DNA of 64,000 bases from Oscillospiraceae bacterium (GCA_025757845.1 CP107211.1:2418001-2482000); one strand, 5' to 3'. Counted from the first letter of the stretch, positions 32,457 to 42,468 are shown. Notes: generated from the sequence alone by a model not told the origin. Made by a program: numbers and translations.

Positions 32457-33845
32457 ATGAGCAAGGCAATTTCCCGTCGTGATTTCATGAAGGTCACCGG
32501 CGTTGTGGGCGCAGCTGGTCTGCTTGCTGCCTGCGGCGGCAATTCTTCCAGCACTGCAGCCTCTTCTTCCGTGGCATCCGCTCCCGCTGCTTCCGCAGAC
32601 GAGAGCCTGGCCCTGTCTGACGGTCCTGTTTCCATGACCATCAGCTGGTGGGGCGGCGACAGCCGTCACGAGGCTTACCAGAACGCCATCAAGGAGTTCC
32701 AGGCTGAGCACAGCAACATCACCATCGAGCCCACCTTCGCCGCATGGTCCGGCTGGGAAGAGAAGATGGCTGCCGCTTTCATCGCCGGCAACGCACAGGA
32801 TGTGTGCCAGGTGAACTGGAACTGGCTGTACAACTACTCTGCTGACGGCAGCAAGTTCGTGGACCTGAACACCGTGTCCAACTTCCTGGATCTGACCCAG
32901 TGGGACAAGGCTGCCATGGATGCCTGCTACGTTGCAAACGCCCAGCAGTGCGTGCCCGTTTCCATGACCGGCCGTATCTTCTTCTGGAACATGACCACCT
33001 TTAATAAGGCCGGCATCACCGAAGTCCCCAAGACTCTGGATGACCTGATGGCAGCCGGCAAGGCTTTCCAGGACAAGCTGGGCGCTGACTACTATCCCAT
33101 GCACCTGGGCGCTTACGACCGTATGATCCTGATGGTGTTCTACCTCGAGTCCAAGTACGGCAAGGACTGGGCAGACCCCATCACCTCTACCCTGAACTAC
33201 ACCGAGGAAGAGATCGCTGAGGGTCTGGCCTTCATCAAGAGTCTGGTGGACAACCACGTCATGATGAACCTGAAGGACTACTACTCCGCAAACTCCGACA
33301 CCGCTACCCACCAGTCCAACGAGTGGATCACCGGTAAGATCGCAGGCATCTTCGAGTGGGATTCCGCTGCTACCAAGTACTCTTCCGCTCTGGATGACGA
33401 CAACAAGGACGGCTTCACCGTCGGCGAGGAGATCAAGTTCGGCGATTACAACGGCGGCTTCTCCAAGGTTTCCATGGGCCTGGCCATCACCAAGACCTGC
33501 GAGCATGTTGCTGAGGCTGCTACCCTGATCCAGTTCCTGCTGAACGAGGAGAAGGGCGCTTCCATCATGGGTTCTGAGTGCGGCATCCCCGCTTCCAAGG
33601 CTGGTCTGGGTTACGCTCAGGCTGCCGGCGCTGTCAAGGATCTGGTTGCTGATGCAAACGCCAAGGTCATGGCCTTCACCACCAACAAGCTGGATCCCCT
33701 GTTCGAGAACAACGACCTGAAGGCTTCCGGCACCGGCATCTATCAGGAAGTGTTCGATAACATCGACTACGGCGACGAGACCCCCGAAGAGGCTGTCAAC
33801 GGCCTGCTGGATGGCATGGAGTCTGTCGGCTACACCATCGCCTGA
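32457..33845 (+). CDS. Carbohydrate ABC transporter substrate-binding lipoprotein
   Basis: The 462-residue CUT1 solute-binding protein has a lipobox LAAC (C26) and a Ser/Ala-rich linker to about residue 55, followed by the two-lobed binding fold. The signal contains a twin-arginine-like motif SRRDFMK (residues 6-12), raising the possibility of Tat export. The downstream GH28 and GH105 enzymes suggest pectin or rhamnogalacturonan oligosaccharide as ligand. AGGAGG precedes the ATG. It is separated from the permeases by a terminator hairpin, which would give excess binding protein. Confidence 0.88.
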   Translation: MSKAISRRDFMKVTGVVGAAGLLAACGGNSSSTAASSSVASAPAASADESLALSDGPVSMTISWWGGDSRHEAYQNAIKEFQAEHSNITIEPTFAAWSGWEEKMAAAFIAGNAQDVCQVNWNWLYNYSADGSKFVDLNTVSNFLDLTQWDKAAMDACYVANAQQCVPVSMTGRIFFWNMTTFNKAGITEVPKTLDDLMAAGKAFQDKLGADYYPMHLGAYDRMILMVFYLESKYGKDWADPITSTLNYTEEEIAEGLAFIKSLVDNHVMMNLKDYYSANSDTATHQSNEWITGKIAGIFEWDSAATKYSSALDDDNKDGFTVGEEIKFGDYNGGFSKVSMGLAITKTCEHVAEAATLIQFLLNEEKGASIMGSECGIPASKAGLGYAQAAGAVKDLVADANAKVMAFTTNKLDPLFENNDLKASGTGIYQEVFDNIDYGDETPEEAVNGLLDGMESVGYTIA

Positions 33846-33874
33846 TTTCTCCCCAACGCTTTGATCTGATCCCC

Positions 33875-33912
33875 GGGGCACCTGTCGCCCAAACGGCAGA
33901 TGCCCCTTTTTT
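33875..33912 (+). terminator. Partial terminator between binding protein and permeases
   Basis: GGGGCA pairs with TGCCCC around an inner imperfect CTG/CAG helix, followed by six T residues. It likely lowers permease expression relative to the binding protein. Confidence 0.75.
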
Positions 33913-34002
33913 CATCAGAGATGTATTACAAATTTCTGACAAAATTGTATCAGATCTTTTTCAGACCTGCTCCGAAATTCCTTAAAAAGGAGGATTTCCC
34001 AG

Positions 34003-34932
34003 ATGAAAGAAAGCAACGCCCCGGTTACCGGGCGCACTCCGTTCCAGAAGTGGCTGGACAAGTATCAGGGCATCCTGTACCTGATCCCCTGGATCATCGG
34101 CTTTGTGGTCTTTAAGGCTTTCCCCTTCGGTCAGTCGCTGTACTACAGCTTCACCGATATGAACTTCTTCAAGTCCGGCACCACCTTCGTCGGCCTGCAG
34201 AACTACATCACCGCCTTTACCACCACCAAGATCACCAAGGCACTGATCATCACCTTCAAGTACGCCTTCATCACTGTGCCCCTGAAGCTGATCTTCGCAC
34301 TGTTCATCGCATACATCCTGAACTTCAAGATCGCATGCGTCAACCTGTTCCGTACCGTGTACTACATTCCCTCCATCCTCGGCGGCTCCGTTGCCATCGC
34401 CGTGCTGTGGAAGGCTGTGTTCAGCAAGGACGGCCTGCTCAACACCGTGCTGCGTGCCGTGACCTTCGGTCTGGTGCAGGGCCCGGAGTGGCTGAGCGAC
34501 CCCCACTACGCGCTGTGGATCATCTGCTTCCTGCGTATCTGGCAGTTCGGCTCCGCCATGGTGCTGTTCCTGGCCGCTCTGAAGGGCGTGCCCGCAGACC
34601 TGTACGAGGCTGCCACCATCGACGGTGCCGGCAAGTGGCGTCAGTTCTTCTCCATCACCGTCCCGATGATTACCCCCATCATCTTCTACAACCTGGTCAC
34701 TCAGATCTGCCAGGCATTCCAGGAGTTCAATGGCCCGTACATCATCACCAACGGCGGCCCCCGTGGTTCCACCACGCTGATCTCTCTGCTGGTTTACAAC
34801 TACGCATTCAAGTCGTATGACATGGGTATGGCATCCGCTCTGGCATGGATCATGTTCATCATCGTCTGCGTCCTGACGATCATTGCATTCACCAGCCAGA
34901 AGAAGTGGGTCTACTACTCTGACGAAAGGTAA
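34003..34932 (+). CDS. Sugar ABC transporter permease (MalF/UgpA-like)
   Basis: The 309-residue membrane protein has six predicted transmembrane segments and the EAA loop (EAATIDGAGKWRQFFSITVP) through which it contacts the ATPase. AAGGAGG precedes the ATG. It pairs with the second permease 10 nt downstream to form a CUT1 channel. No ATPase gene is in the locus. Confidence 0.92.
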   Translation: MKESNAPVTGRTPFQKWLDKYQGILYLIPWIIGFVVFKAFPFGQSLYYSFTDMNFFKSGTTFVGLQNYITAFTTTKITKALIITFKYAFITVPLKLIFALFIAYILNFKIACVNLFRTVYYIPSILGGSVAIAVLWKAVFSKDGLLNTVLRAVTFGLVQGPEWLSDPHYALWIICFLRIWQFGSAMVLFLAALKGVPADLYEAATIDGAGKWRQFFSITVPMITPIIFYNLVTQICQAFQEFNGPYIITNGGPRGSTTLISLLVYNYAFKSYDMGMASALAWIMFIIVCVLTIIAFTSQKKWVYYSDER

Positions 34933-34942
34933 GGTGACCAGT

Positions 34943-35800
34943 ATGGGAATGAACGCATCGAACAAAATCGCAACCTTCTTTAAGTATTTCGTCCTGATCC
35001 TGGTCGGCATCATCATGATCTACCCCCTGCTGTGGATGATCAGTGCCACCTTCAAGGACAACAGCGAGATCTTTGCAGGCATCGGCCTGTGGATCAAGAA
35101 CCCCACGCTGGATGGTTATCGGAACGCGCTGAACAACTTCGGCGGCTCCATCAACATCCTGCAGGCCATGCTCAACACCTACAGCTATGTGCTGCCCAAG
35201 GTGATCTGCACCGTCGTGTCCGCCTGTGTTGCCGCTTATGGTTTTGGCCGTTTCGACTTCCCCGGCCGTAAGCTGCTGTTCAACATCATGCTGGCCACCC
35301 TGTTCCTGCCCCAGGTCGTTCTGAACGTGCCGCAGTACCTGCTGTACAACAAGTTTGGCTGGCTGGACAGCCCCTTCTACCTGGCTATCTGGGTCCACTG
35401 CGCTTTTGCTACTGAGACCTACTTCGTCTACCAGCTGATCCAGTTCATGCGCAATGTCCCGCGTGACCTGGACGAGGCCGCAGCCATCGACGGCTGCTCC
35501 TCCTTCCAGACCCTGTACAAGGTCATCGTGCCCATGCTGGGACCCGCTCTGGTGTCCTGCGCACTGTTCCAGTTCATGTGGAGCTGCAACGACTTCATGG
35601 GCCCGCTGCTTTACGTCAGCACCCCCGGCAAGTACCCCATGTCCCTGTTCGTGAAGCTGTCCATGGACGGTGATACCGGTTTTGCCTGGAACAAGATCCT
35701 GGCGCTGTCCCTGATCTCCATCCTGCCGCAGCTGATCGTTTTCTTCTGTGCACAGGACCAGTTCGTTGAAGGTATCTCTGCTGGTGCCGTCAAGGGTTAA
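34943..35800 (+). CDS. Sugar ABC transporter permease (MalG/UgpE-like)
   Basis: The 285-residue protein has six membrane segments and the EAA loop (DEAAAIDGCSSFQTLYKVI). The start at 34943 is chosen by AAGGTGA and the position of the first hydrophobic helix. Last gene of the importer; a strong terminator follows. Confidence 0.92.
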   Translation: MGMNASNKIATFFKYFVLILVGIIMIYPLLWMISATFKDNSEIFAGIGLWIKNPTLDGYRNALNNFGGSINILQAMLNTYSYVLPKVICTVVSACVAAYGFGRFDFPGRKLLFNIMLATLFLPQVVLNVPQYLLYNKFGWLDSPFYLAIWVHCAFATETYFVYQLIQFMRNVPRDLDEAAAIDGCSSFQTLYKVIVPMLGPALVSCALFQFMWSCNDFMGPLLYVSTPGKYPMSLFVKLSMDGDTGFAWNKILALSLISILPQLIVFFCAQDQFVEGISAGAVKG

Positions 35801-35838
35801 GCCCCTGTCCCGCTGCGCAAAGAGCATCTGACGCAAAC

Positions 35839-35886
35839 AACACCCCCTGTGCCGTTCCCGTAGAGGGCACAGGGGGTGTTTTATTT
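35839..35886 (+). terminator. Terminator of the pectin ABC importer operon
   Basis: AACACCCCCTGTGCC pairs perfectly with GGCACAGGGGGTGTT, followed by TTATTT. Confidence 0.88.
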
Positions 35887-36015
35887 GTGAATGATGTATC
35901 CCCTTCCGGAACATGCTGCACGCTGCACAACATTGTGCCGTGAGGCACACCTCTTCCGCCACAGGCAGACATCCTAGCCCGCAGGGCTGCATCCTGTTTT
36001 CCGCAGAAAAACCCA

Positions 36016-36834
36016 TCATTTCTTATGTGCCTTGCGGTACTGCAGCGGCCCGGTGCCCATCACCTCGTGGAACACACGGCGGAAATGGGCCGCGCTGGCA
36101 AAACCGGTCTGCTCGGCCACCGCACTGATGCTCAGTTCCGTGGTCTCCAGCAGCTTCTGGGCTGCCTCGATGCGGCGGTTGTTGATGTAGTCCACGATGG
36201 ACTGTCCCGTCACCCGCTTGAACAGGCGGCTGAGGTAGTAGGGCGACAGGTAGAACCGCGCTGCTACCTCGCTGAGGGAGAACTTCTGGCGGTAGTTGGC
36301 GGCCAGATACGCACAGATGTGCTCCACCGTCTTATTGTGGGGCCGGGCCACCGCGCTGCTCTCCGCGATGCATTCCTGCTCGATGTAATGCAGCACCAGC
36401 AGCAGGTACAGCGCGCCCGGGTAATCCGGCTCCTCCATGGCGGTGCGCATCAGCTCCAGCAGGGTGCGCAGGCGGCTGTTCCACTGCACGGAACCGTACA
36501 GCACAGCAGACTGCTCCGGCTCAAACAGCCGGGAAAAATCCCGCTGGGTCTGGGTGCGCAGCTCGTGCAGGGCACTGAGCGGGAAACTGCAGCCCACCAG
36601 CTCCGGTGCCGCACTGCCCGTCTGCTGGATGCAGCCGCCGCCGGGTCCCAGCAGCAGCGCACTGCCCGGGTTGAGCAGCATGGTCTGCTCTGCGTACTGC
36701 AGGGTACAGCCGCTCTCTGCCACCAGCACAACGTAGCAGCTCTCCTCTTCGGCGGGCAGCTGCAGCTTGCCGCCGTTCAGGTGCATCGACACTGCCCGGA
36801 CCTTTGCACTGATCTTTTCCTGTTCTGCCTTCAT
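36016..36834 (-). CDS. AraC family transcriptional regulator of the pectin locus
   Basis: The 272-residue protein has an N-terminal cupin-like ligand-binding domain (about 20-150) and a C-terminal double HTH (about 165-268) with LSEVAARFYLSPYYLSRLFK and ISAVAEQTGFASAAHFRRVF. It is divergent from GH28 and lies between the importer and the two pectin enzymes, so it most likely activates them in response to an oligogalacturonide. GAATGAAGG lies near the start. Confidence 0.9.
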   Translation of the reverse strand: MKAEQEKISAKVRAVSMHLNGGKLQLPAEEESCYVVLVAESGCTLQYAEQTMLLNPGSALLLGPGGGCIQQTGSAAPELVGCSFPLSALHELRTQTQRDFSRLFEPEQSAVLYGSVQWNSRLRTLLELMRTAMEEPDYPGALYLLLVLHYIEQECIAESSAVARPHNKTVEHICAYLAANYRQKFSLSEVAARFYLSPYYLSRLFKRVTGQSIVDYINNRRIEAAQKLLETTELSISAVAEQTGFASAAHFRRVFHEVMGTGPLQYRKAHKK

Positions 36835-36929
36835 TCTTTAACGTCCTCCGCGCACATCCGCTTTTCTTTTTATCATACCATGCCCGCCCGGTGCGGGCAA
36901 GCCAAAACCATTGATCAGGAGGTTTTCTC

Positions 36930-38486
36930 ATGAACCTGTCCCTTATCCGTTCCATGACCCGCAGTGCCGTGTTCGAGCTGGAAAACGGCCTGTGCTTCCG
37001 CCCGGCCCACCCGTTCGTCGTTACCCTGAACGGCAGCACCGTCTACGAAGCATGCAATACCAATGTGTTCTCCCTGTTCTCCCTGCTGCCCGGTACCGAG
37101 TACACCGTGGGCGTGCAGGCCGAGGGCGAGACCCTGAGCCTGACCTTTGTCACCGAGGCTGAAACGTTCTTTGTGGATGCATCCCGCTACGGCCTGGTGG
37201 CCGACGGCGAGACCGACAACACCGGCAAGCTGCAGGCCGCCCTGTCCACCTGCCCCAAGGGCGGCACCGTGTATGTGCCCGCCGGCCGCTACCGCACCGC
37301 CAGCCTGTTCCTGAAGAGCAACACCACCCTGTATCTGGAAAAGGGTGCCGTGCTGCTGGGCGACAACGACCGCACCCATTACCCCATCCTGCCCGGCGTA
37401 CTGCCCAGCGAGAACGAGGTGGACGAGTACTACCTGACCGGCTGGGAGGGCAACCCGCTGAACAGCTTTGCCGGCCTGCTGAACATCACCCAGGTGCACG
37501 ACGTCGTGGTCACCGGTGAGGGCACCCTGGACTGTGACGCCCAGAACGGCGACTGGTGGGTGGACCCCAAGGTCAAGCGCATCGCCTGGCGTCCCCGTGC
37601 GGTGGCCATGGTGGACAGCGAAAAGGTCTGCCTGCACGGCATCACGGTGCAGAACAGCTACTCCTGGACCATCCACCCCATCTTTGTCAAGCACCTCGAC
37701 CTGCTCAACTTCAACATCAACAACCCCTACAACGCCCCCAACACCGACGGCATCGACCCCGAAAGCTGCGAGTACACCCGCATCATCGGCGTGAACATCC
37801 ATGTGGGCGACGACTGCATTGCCATGAAGGCCAGCAAGGTGTTCCTGGGCATGAAGCTCAAGAAGAGCTGCGAGCACACCATCATCCGCAACTGCCTGCT
37901 GGACAAGGGCCACGGCGGCATCGTCATCGGCAGCGAGATGAGCGGCGGCGTGAAGGACATGGTGGTCACCCAGTGTCTGATGGACCACACCGACCGCGGC
38001 CTGCGGGTCAAGACCCGCCGCGGCCGCGGCAACACCGCCGTCATCGACGGGCTGGTGTTCCGCAACGTGGAGATGCGCGGGGTCAAGGCGCCCTTCGTCA
38101 TCAACATGTTCTACTTCTGCGACCCGGACGGCCACGGCCCCTATGTGCAGTGCCGCGACGCCATGCCGGTGGACGAGTACACCCCCAAACTGGGCAGCCT
38201 GACCATGGAGGACATCGCAGCCACCGACGCACAGTTTGCCGGCTGCTACTTCGACGGCCTGCCGGAGCAGCCCATTGAGCGCGTTTCCATGAAAAACGTG
38301 ACCATCACCTTTGATCCCAACGCCGAGGCCGGTCAGGCCGCCATGGCCGACAACCGCCCGCTGGTGAAGAAGCTGGCCATCTACGCCGAGAACGTCAAGG
38401 AGATCGACCTGCACAACGTGAAGATCGAGGGCTACGAGGGCGAGCGCCTGCACTTTGTCAACGTCGGCCATTTTGAGGAGGACTAA
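36930..38486 (+). CDS. Cytoplasmic polygalacturonase-family hydrolase (GH28)
   Basis: The 518-residue protein has an N-terminal Fn3-like sandwich (about 1-78) and a right-handed beta-helix. All GH28 catalytic signatures are present: D273 in NTDG, D294/D295 in GDD, H328 in GHGG and R359/K361 in RVK. There is no signal peptide, so it should act on imported oligosaccharides, probably as an exo-galacturonidase or rhamnogalacturonan hydrolase. AGGAGG precedes the ATG. GH105 follows 4 nt later. Confidence 0.9.
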   Translation: MNLSLIRSMTRSAVFELENGLCFRPAHPFVVTLNGSTVYEACNTNVFSLFSLLPGTEYTVGVQAEGETLSLTFVTEAETFFVDASRYGLVADGETDNTGKLQAALSTCPKGGTVYVPAGRYRTASLFLKSNTTLYLEKGAVLLGDNDRTHYPILPGVLPSENEVDEYYLTGWEGNPLNSFAGLLNITQVHDVVVTGEGTLDCDAQNGDWWVDPKVKRIAWRPRAVAMVDSEKVCLHGITVQNSYSWTIHPIFVKHLDLLNFNINNPYNAPNTDGIDPESCEYTRIIGVNIHVGDDCIAMKASKVFLGMKLKKSCEHTIIRNCLLDKGHGGIVIGSEMSGGVKDMVVTQCLMDHTDRGLRVKTRRGRGNTAVIDGLVFRNVEMRGVKAPFVINMFYFCDPDGHGPYVQCRDAMPVDEYTPKLGSLTMEDIAATDAQFAGCYFDGLPEQPIERVSMKNVTITFDPNAEAGQAAMADNRPLVKKLAIYAENVKEIDLHNVKIEGYEGERLHFVNVGHFEED

Positions 38487-38490
38487 TGCC

Positions 38491-39639
38491 ATGACCCATG
38501 AAGAGATCCTGTCCATGCTGGGCGATTATGTGGACTACCTGATCGCCAATTCCAGCGCCGAGGCACCCATGTGGAACATCGAGAAGGTGCGCAGCGGCAA
38601 GCCCAACAAGTGGAACTACATCGACGGTTGCATGATCACCGCCTGCCTGAGCCTGTACCACACCACCGGAGACAAAAAGTATCTGGACTTTTCCAAAGAT
38701 TTCATCGACTACTTCGTGCAGGAGGACGGTTCCATCAAGACCTACGACCCCAAGGAGTACAACCTGGACAACGTGAATCAGGGCAAGAACCTGTTCATCC
38801 TGTACGACATCTTCGGGGACGAGAAGTACCGCAAGGCCATCGACACCATCCGCAGCCAGCTGCTCACCCAGCCCCGCACCAAGGAGGGCAACTTCTGGCA
38901 CAAGGACATCTATCCCTGGCAGGTGTGGCTGGACGGCACCTATATGGCCCAGCCCTTCTACATGGAGTATGAGACCCGCTACAACAAGATGCAGGGCTGC
39001 ATCGACAGCTACAAGCAGTTCATGAACATCCAAAAGCACATGCGGGACGAAACCACCGGCCTGTACTACCACGGCTACGACGAGAGCCGCCAGATGTACT
39101 GGGCCGACCCCGTCACCGGCTGCAGCCCCAACTTCTGGCTGCGCGCCATGGGCTGGTTCATGGTGGCCATGGTGGATGTGCTGGAGCGCATGGACGAGCA
39201 GCTGTACAACGAGTACCGCGGCATCATGGCCATGCTCAAGCAGACCATTGAGGACGTGCACAAGTTCCAGGACGAGGAGACCGGCATGTTCTGGCAGGTG
39301 ATGGACCACCCCGGCGTGGAGGGCAACTATCTGGAGACCAGCGGCACTGCCCTGTTTGCCTACGCGGTGCTCAAGGGCGTGCGCCTGGGCTACCTGCCCA
39401 AACGGATGGCAGCCTGGGCTGAAAAGGCCTTCTACGGCACCTGCGACAAGTACCTGTCCAAGAATCCGGACGGCAGCCTGCAGCTGGACGGCATCTGCCT
39501 GGTGGCCGGTCTGGGCGGCAAGGACCACCGCGACGGCTCTCTGGCCTACTACTTCAGCGAGCCGGTGGTGTGCAACGACGCCAAGGGCGTCGGCCCGCTG
39601 GTGCTGGCCTACACCGAAATGATCGCCCGCAAGAAGTGA
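38491..39639 (+). CDS. Unsaturated rhamnogalacturonyl hydrolase (GH105, YteR/YesR-like)
   Basis: The 382-residue alpha6/alpha6-barrel protein removes unsaturated galacturonyl residues from the non-reducing end of pectin fragments made by lyases. The proposed catalytic aspartate is D148 in WLDGTYM; GCSPNFWLRAMGWF and ETSGTALFAYAV are family motifs. It is cytosolic. GAGGAGG precedes the ATG at 38491 within the GH28 tail. Its presence implies substrates pre-cut by lyases, possibly from other community members. Confidence 0.9.
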   Translation: MTHEEILSMLGDYVDYLIANSSAEAPMWNIEKVRSGKPNKWNYIDGCMITACLSLYHTTGDKKYLDFSKDFIDYFVQEDGSIKTYDPKEYNLDNVNQGKNLFILYDIFGDEKYRKAIDTIRSQLLTQPRTKEGNFWHKDIYPWQVWLDGTYMAQPFYMEYETRYNKMQGCIDSYKQFMNIQKHMRDETTGLYYHGYDESRQMYWADPVTGCSPNFWLRAMGWFMVAMVDVLERMDEQLYNEYRGIMAMLKQTIEDVHKFQDEETGMFWQVMDHPGVEGNYLETSGTALFAYAVLKGVRLGYLPKRMAAWAEKAFYGTCDKYLSKNPDGSLQLDGICLVAGLGGKDHRDGSLAYYFSEPVVCNDAKGVGPLVLAYTEMIARKK

Positions 39640-39656
39640 TCTTTCCATAACAAAAA

Positions 39657-39698
39657 GGGCGCCCCGGCACAGTGCATACAGACTGTGCCGGGGCGCCC
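39657..39698. terminator. Bidirectional terminator between GH105 and the M16 peptidase
   Basis: A 17-bp perfect stem (GGGCGCCCCGGCACAGT and its complement) with an 8-nt loop, between convergent genes. Confidence 0.85.
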
Positions 39699-39711
39699 TT
39701 GCTTTATCTTT

Positions 39712-42468
39712 TTACAGGGTCTCTACGCGGTCAAACAGGGAGCCTGCGGCCTCCACCGCGTCCCTGCTGCCAAAGGTCACCTTCACACCGGCAGCCATGG
39801 CATCGGCCAGACCGGCGGCCTGCTCTTTGAGCAGAGCTGCGTCCACGGCACACAGGGCCTTGCGGTCGGCAGCCTTCATTGCTTCGGTGATGCCGCAGAA
39901 ATACTGCCGGTCCAGCTCCCGTGCCTCGGCGCGGGGCTTGCGGGGCGTGTCCAGCTTGGCCACGGCACCCACGATCAGGTCGTTCAGGTCCTTTTCGGTG
40001 TAATCGCGGGCGGCCAGCTCCGCCGGGCCCTTGGCAAAGGTGTCGTAGCTCTCGGTCAGGTGGGGGTCCCGGTAGGTGTACAGGTACTCCACGCCGTCCG
40101 ACGACAGCATGCCGGTGCCGTAGGCGCCGCCCACCTCGCGGATGTTGTGCCACAGGTATTCGTAGCTCATCACGCGGGCCAGCACCTTGCGGTCGCTGCG
40201 GCGCTCCATGGGCCACACCTGCACCGCGTAGTTCACGCCGCCGTCAATCATAAAGGCCTCGTTCACCGGCGGGGTCAGCGGCTCCACATAGGGCTGCGCC
40301 GCGTCGCGCTCCTGCGCCGCAAACCGGCTGCCCGGCAGCAGGGTGCGCAAGGTGTCCAGCGCCTGCTTTGAGCCGTGCAGGCTCACGGTGAGCTGGGCGT
40401 GCTGCAGCACCTGGGCCCGCAGGGTTTCCAGCTTTGCGCCAAGGCCTGCCCAGTCGGCCTTTTCCTGCAGATCGCACAGGAAGTGATAATAGCTTACGCC
40501 GCTGCATCGCTCGCTGGCCGCGTTCTCCACATTGTAGTGGGCACTGGCACGGACCGCCGCATAGGCGTTGCCCTGCTGGATGAACTGCTGTTCCATGTTC
40601 AGTTTCTGCTGGCTCAGCACCCGGGCAAAGGCGGCTTCCGCCGCCGGGCCGGTGAGCTGCGTGTCATACAGCCACTCGCCGCCCAGCTCCACGGCCTTTT
40701 GCAGGCTGCGTTCCAGCAGGCTCAGGCTCATGGTCAGTTTGGCATGGCAGGGTGCGCCCTCCTGTCGGCCGGTCCAGAAGTCCAGCAGTACGCGGCTGTC
40801 GCCCAGCCAGGTGCTGCGCAGGGTGTTCAGCTGCTGGGCCGTGTGGGTCGGCGTGTCCAGCTCGTCCAGCACATCGGTGAGCAGGTCCAGATACGGCAGG
40901 TCCTCCGGGGCCACATGGCCCAGGTCATAGTAGAAATTCAGGTACAGGCTGCCCGCCGAGGGGTGGCGCAGCACCGTGGCACCGGCCACCTGCTCGGTCT
41001 GCCCGGCCGCGCTGGGGGCACCTTCGCCCAGGTCGGCCACGGTCAGCGGGTGATCCAGCACCAGTTTGGCGTCGGTGCGGGCCGGGGCCTGTGTCTCTTC
41101 CTGCTTCTTGGGCAGGGTGGGCACCTGCAGCACCTGCACCGGAGCCGGGGCAAACAGGCTGCGCAGCAGCTCGTCGAACCAGCCGTCCGCCATCTTGCTG
41201 CGCAGGGAGGCAAACAGCTTATCCGTGTGCAGCAGCAGGGCGGGGTCCCCGGTGTGCAGCCAGCCCGTGGAAGCGTTGATGGCGTCCAGCACGCCGTCCG
41301 GCAGGCTGCCCGGCCGCTCCAGCGAGGCAAACTCTGCCGAATTCAGCGAGGCCAGCAGCAGCTCCTGCGGGATGCCCCGGGCCAGTACGTCATCCACTGC
41401 CTTGCGCACCACCGGGGCAAACTTGCGGGCGCTCTCTTCGGTGGCACCCCGCAGCACCAGCTCCAGCGTGGGCTGCAGGGTGCTGTCATCAAAGCCCATG
41501 TCGATGTCCGCACCCAGCTTTTCGGCCAGCAGGGCCGCTTTCAGGGGCGAATTGTTGGTGCCCAGCAGCGCGTCCAGCAGGATCTCCACACCCAGCTGCC
41601 GTTCCCGGTCCGCAAAGGCACCGGTGTACCAGGCCAGTGCGCACTGCACCTCGTCTGGCTCCGGATTCTCGGTGTAATAGGGCAGCTCCACGCAGGTGCC
41701 CGGCTGCTCGTCCTGCACCGTCAGGCGGGGGCGGGTGGTGGTCCTGGGCATCCGGGACAGGTAATCGCGGTCCAGCATTTCCAGTTTTTCGGCCATGTCC
41801 ATCTTGCCGTACAGGGTGATGCAGCAGTTGTCCGCGCTGTAGTGGCGGCGGTACACCCGCTGATATTTCTCATAGGTCAGTGCCGGGATGCTCTCCGGGT
41901 CGCCGCCGGACACAAAGCCATAGGCCGTGTCCGGGAACATGGCACGCTCCAGCGCATTCTGCAGCTGAGCGTCCGGGGTGGCAAGAGCCCCTTGCATCTC
42001 GTTGTACACCACGCCGCTCACAGTGCCGTCGGCATCCCGGTGCCAGCCCTCCTGCTCGAACACAGCCCTGTCCACCATGGCCAGCGGGCAGAACACCGCG
42101 TTCATGTAGACGTCCATCAGGTTTCTGAAATCCGTCTCGTTGGGAGTGGCAAAGGGGTACACGGTCTTATCCGGGAAGGTCATGGCATTGAGGAAGGATG
42201 CCATGCTGCTCTTGAGCAGCTGCAGAAACGGCGAGGTGACCGGGTATTTTTCGCTTCCGGCCAGCACCGAATGCTCCAGAATATGAAAAACGCCGGTGTC
42301 ATCGGAGGGGAAGGTACCGAACCCGATGCCAAAGGCCTTGTTGTTGTCCTCATTTTCCACCAGCAGGATGGTGGCCCCGCTCACGTCGTGGGTGAGCACG
42401 GTCAGGGTACCGTGCTGCTCGGGGCAGTCCTCTGTGCGGACAAGGGTATAACCGGGAACCTGCTTCAT
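39712..42468 (-). CDS. M16C peptidase (presequence protease / insulinase family)
   Basis: The 918-residue zinc peptidase is expected to degrade short peptides in the cytosol. The inverted zinc motif HILEH (H62, E65, H66) and the distal glutamate in VVYNEMQGAL are intact. Four M16 homology units are joined by a hinge near residue 450-500. There is no signal peptide. AAAGGAG precedes the ATG, with its own promoter at 42504-42532. Monocistronic. Confidence 0.9.
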   Translation of the reverse strand: MKQVPGYTLVRTEDCPEQHGTLTVLTHDVSGATILLVENEDNNKAFGIGFGTFPSDDTGVFHILEHSVLAGSEKYPVTSPFLQLLKSSMASFLNAMTFPDKTVYPFATPNETDFRNLMDVYMNAVFCPLAMVDRAVFEQEGWHRDADGTVSGVVYNEMQGALATPDAQLQNALERAMFPDTAYGFVSGGDPESIPALTYEKYQRVYRRHYSADNCCITLYGKMDMAEKLEMLDRDYLSRMPRTTTRPRLTVQDEQPGTCVELPYYTENPEPDEVQCALAWYTGAFADRERQLGVEILLDALLGTNNSPLKAALLAEKLGADIDMGFDDSTLQPTLELVLRGATEESARKFAPVVRKAVDDVLARGIPQELLLASLNSAEFASLERPGSLPDGVLDAINASTGWLHTGDPALLLHTDKLFASLRSKMADGWFDELLRSLFAPAPVQVLQVPTLPKKQEETQAPARTDAKLVLDHPLTVADLGEGAPSAAGQTEQVAGATVLRHPSAGSLYLNFYYDLGHVAPEDLPYLDLLTDVLDELDTPTHTAQQLNTLRSTWLGDSRVLLDFWTGRQEGAPCHAKLTMSLSLLERSLQKAVELGGEWLYDTQLTGPAAEAAFARVLSQQKLNMEQQFIQQGNAYAAVRASAHYNVENAASERCSGVSYYHFLCDLQEKADWAGLGAKLETLRAQVLQHAQLTVSLHGSKQALDTLRTLLPGSRFAAQERDAAQPYVEPLTPPVNEAFMIDGGVNYAVQVWPMERRSDRKVLARVMSYEYLWHNIREVGGAYGTGMLSSDGVEYLYTYRDPHLTESYDTFAKGPAELAARDYTEKDLNDLIVGAVAKLDTPRKPRAEARELDRQYFCGITEAMKAADRKALCAVDAALLKEQAAGLADAMAAGVKVTFGSRDAVEAAGSLFDRVETL

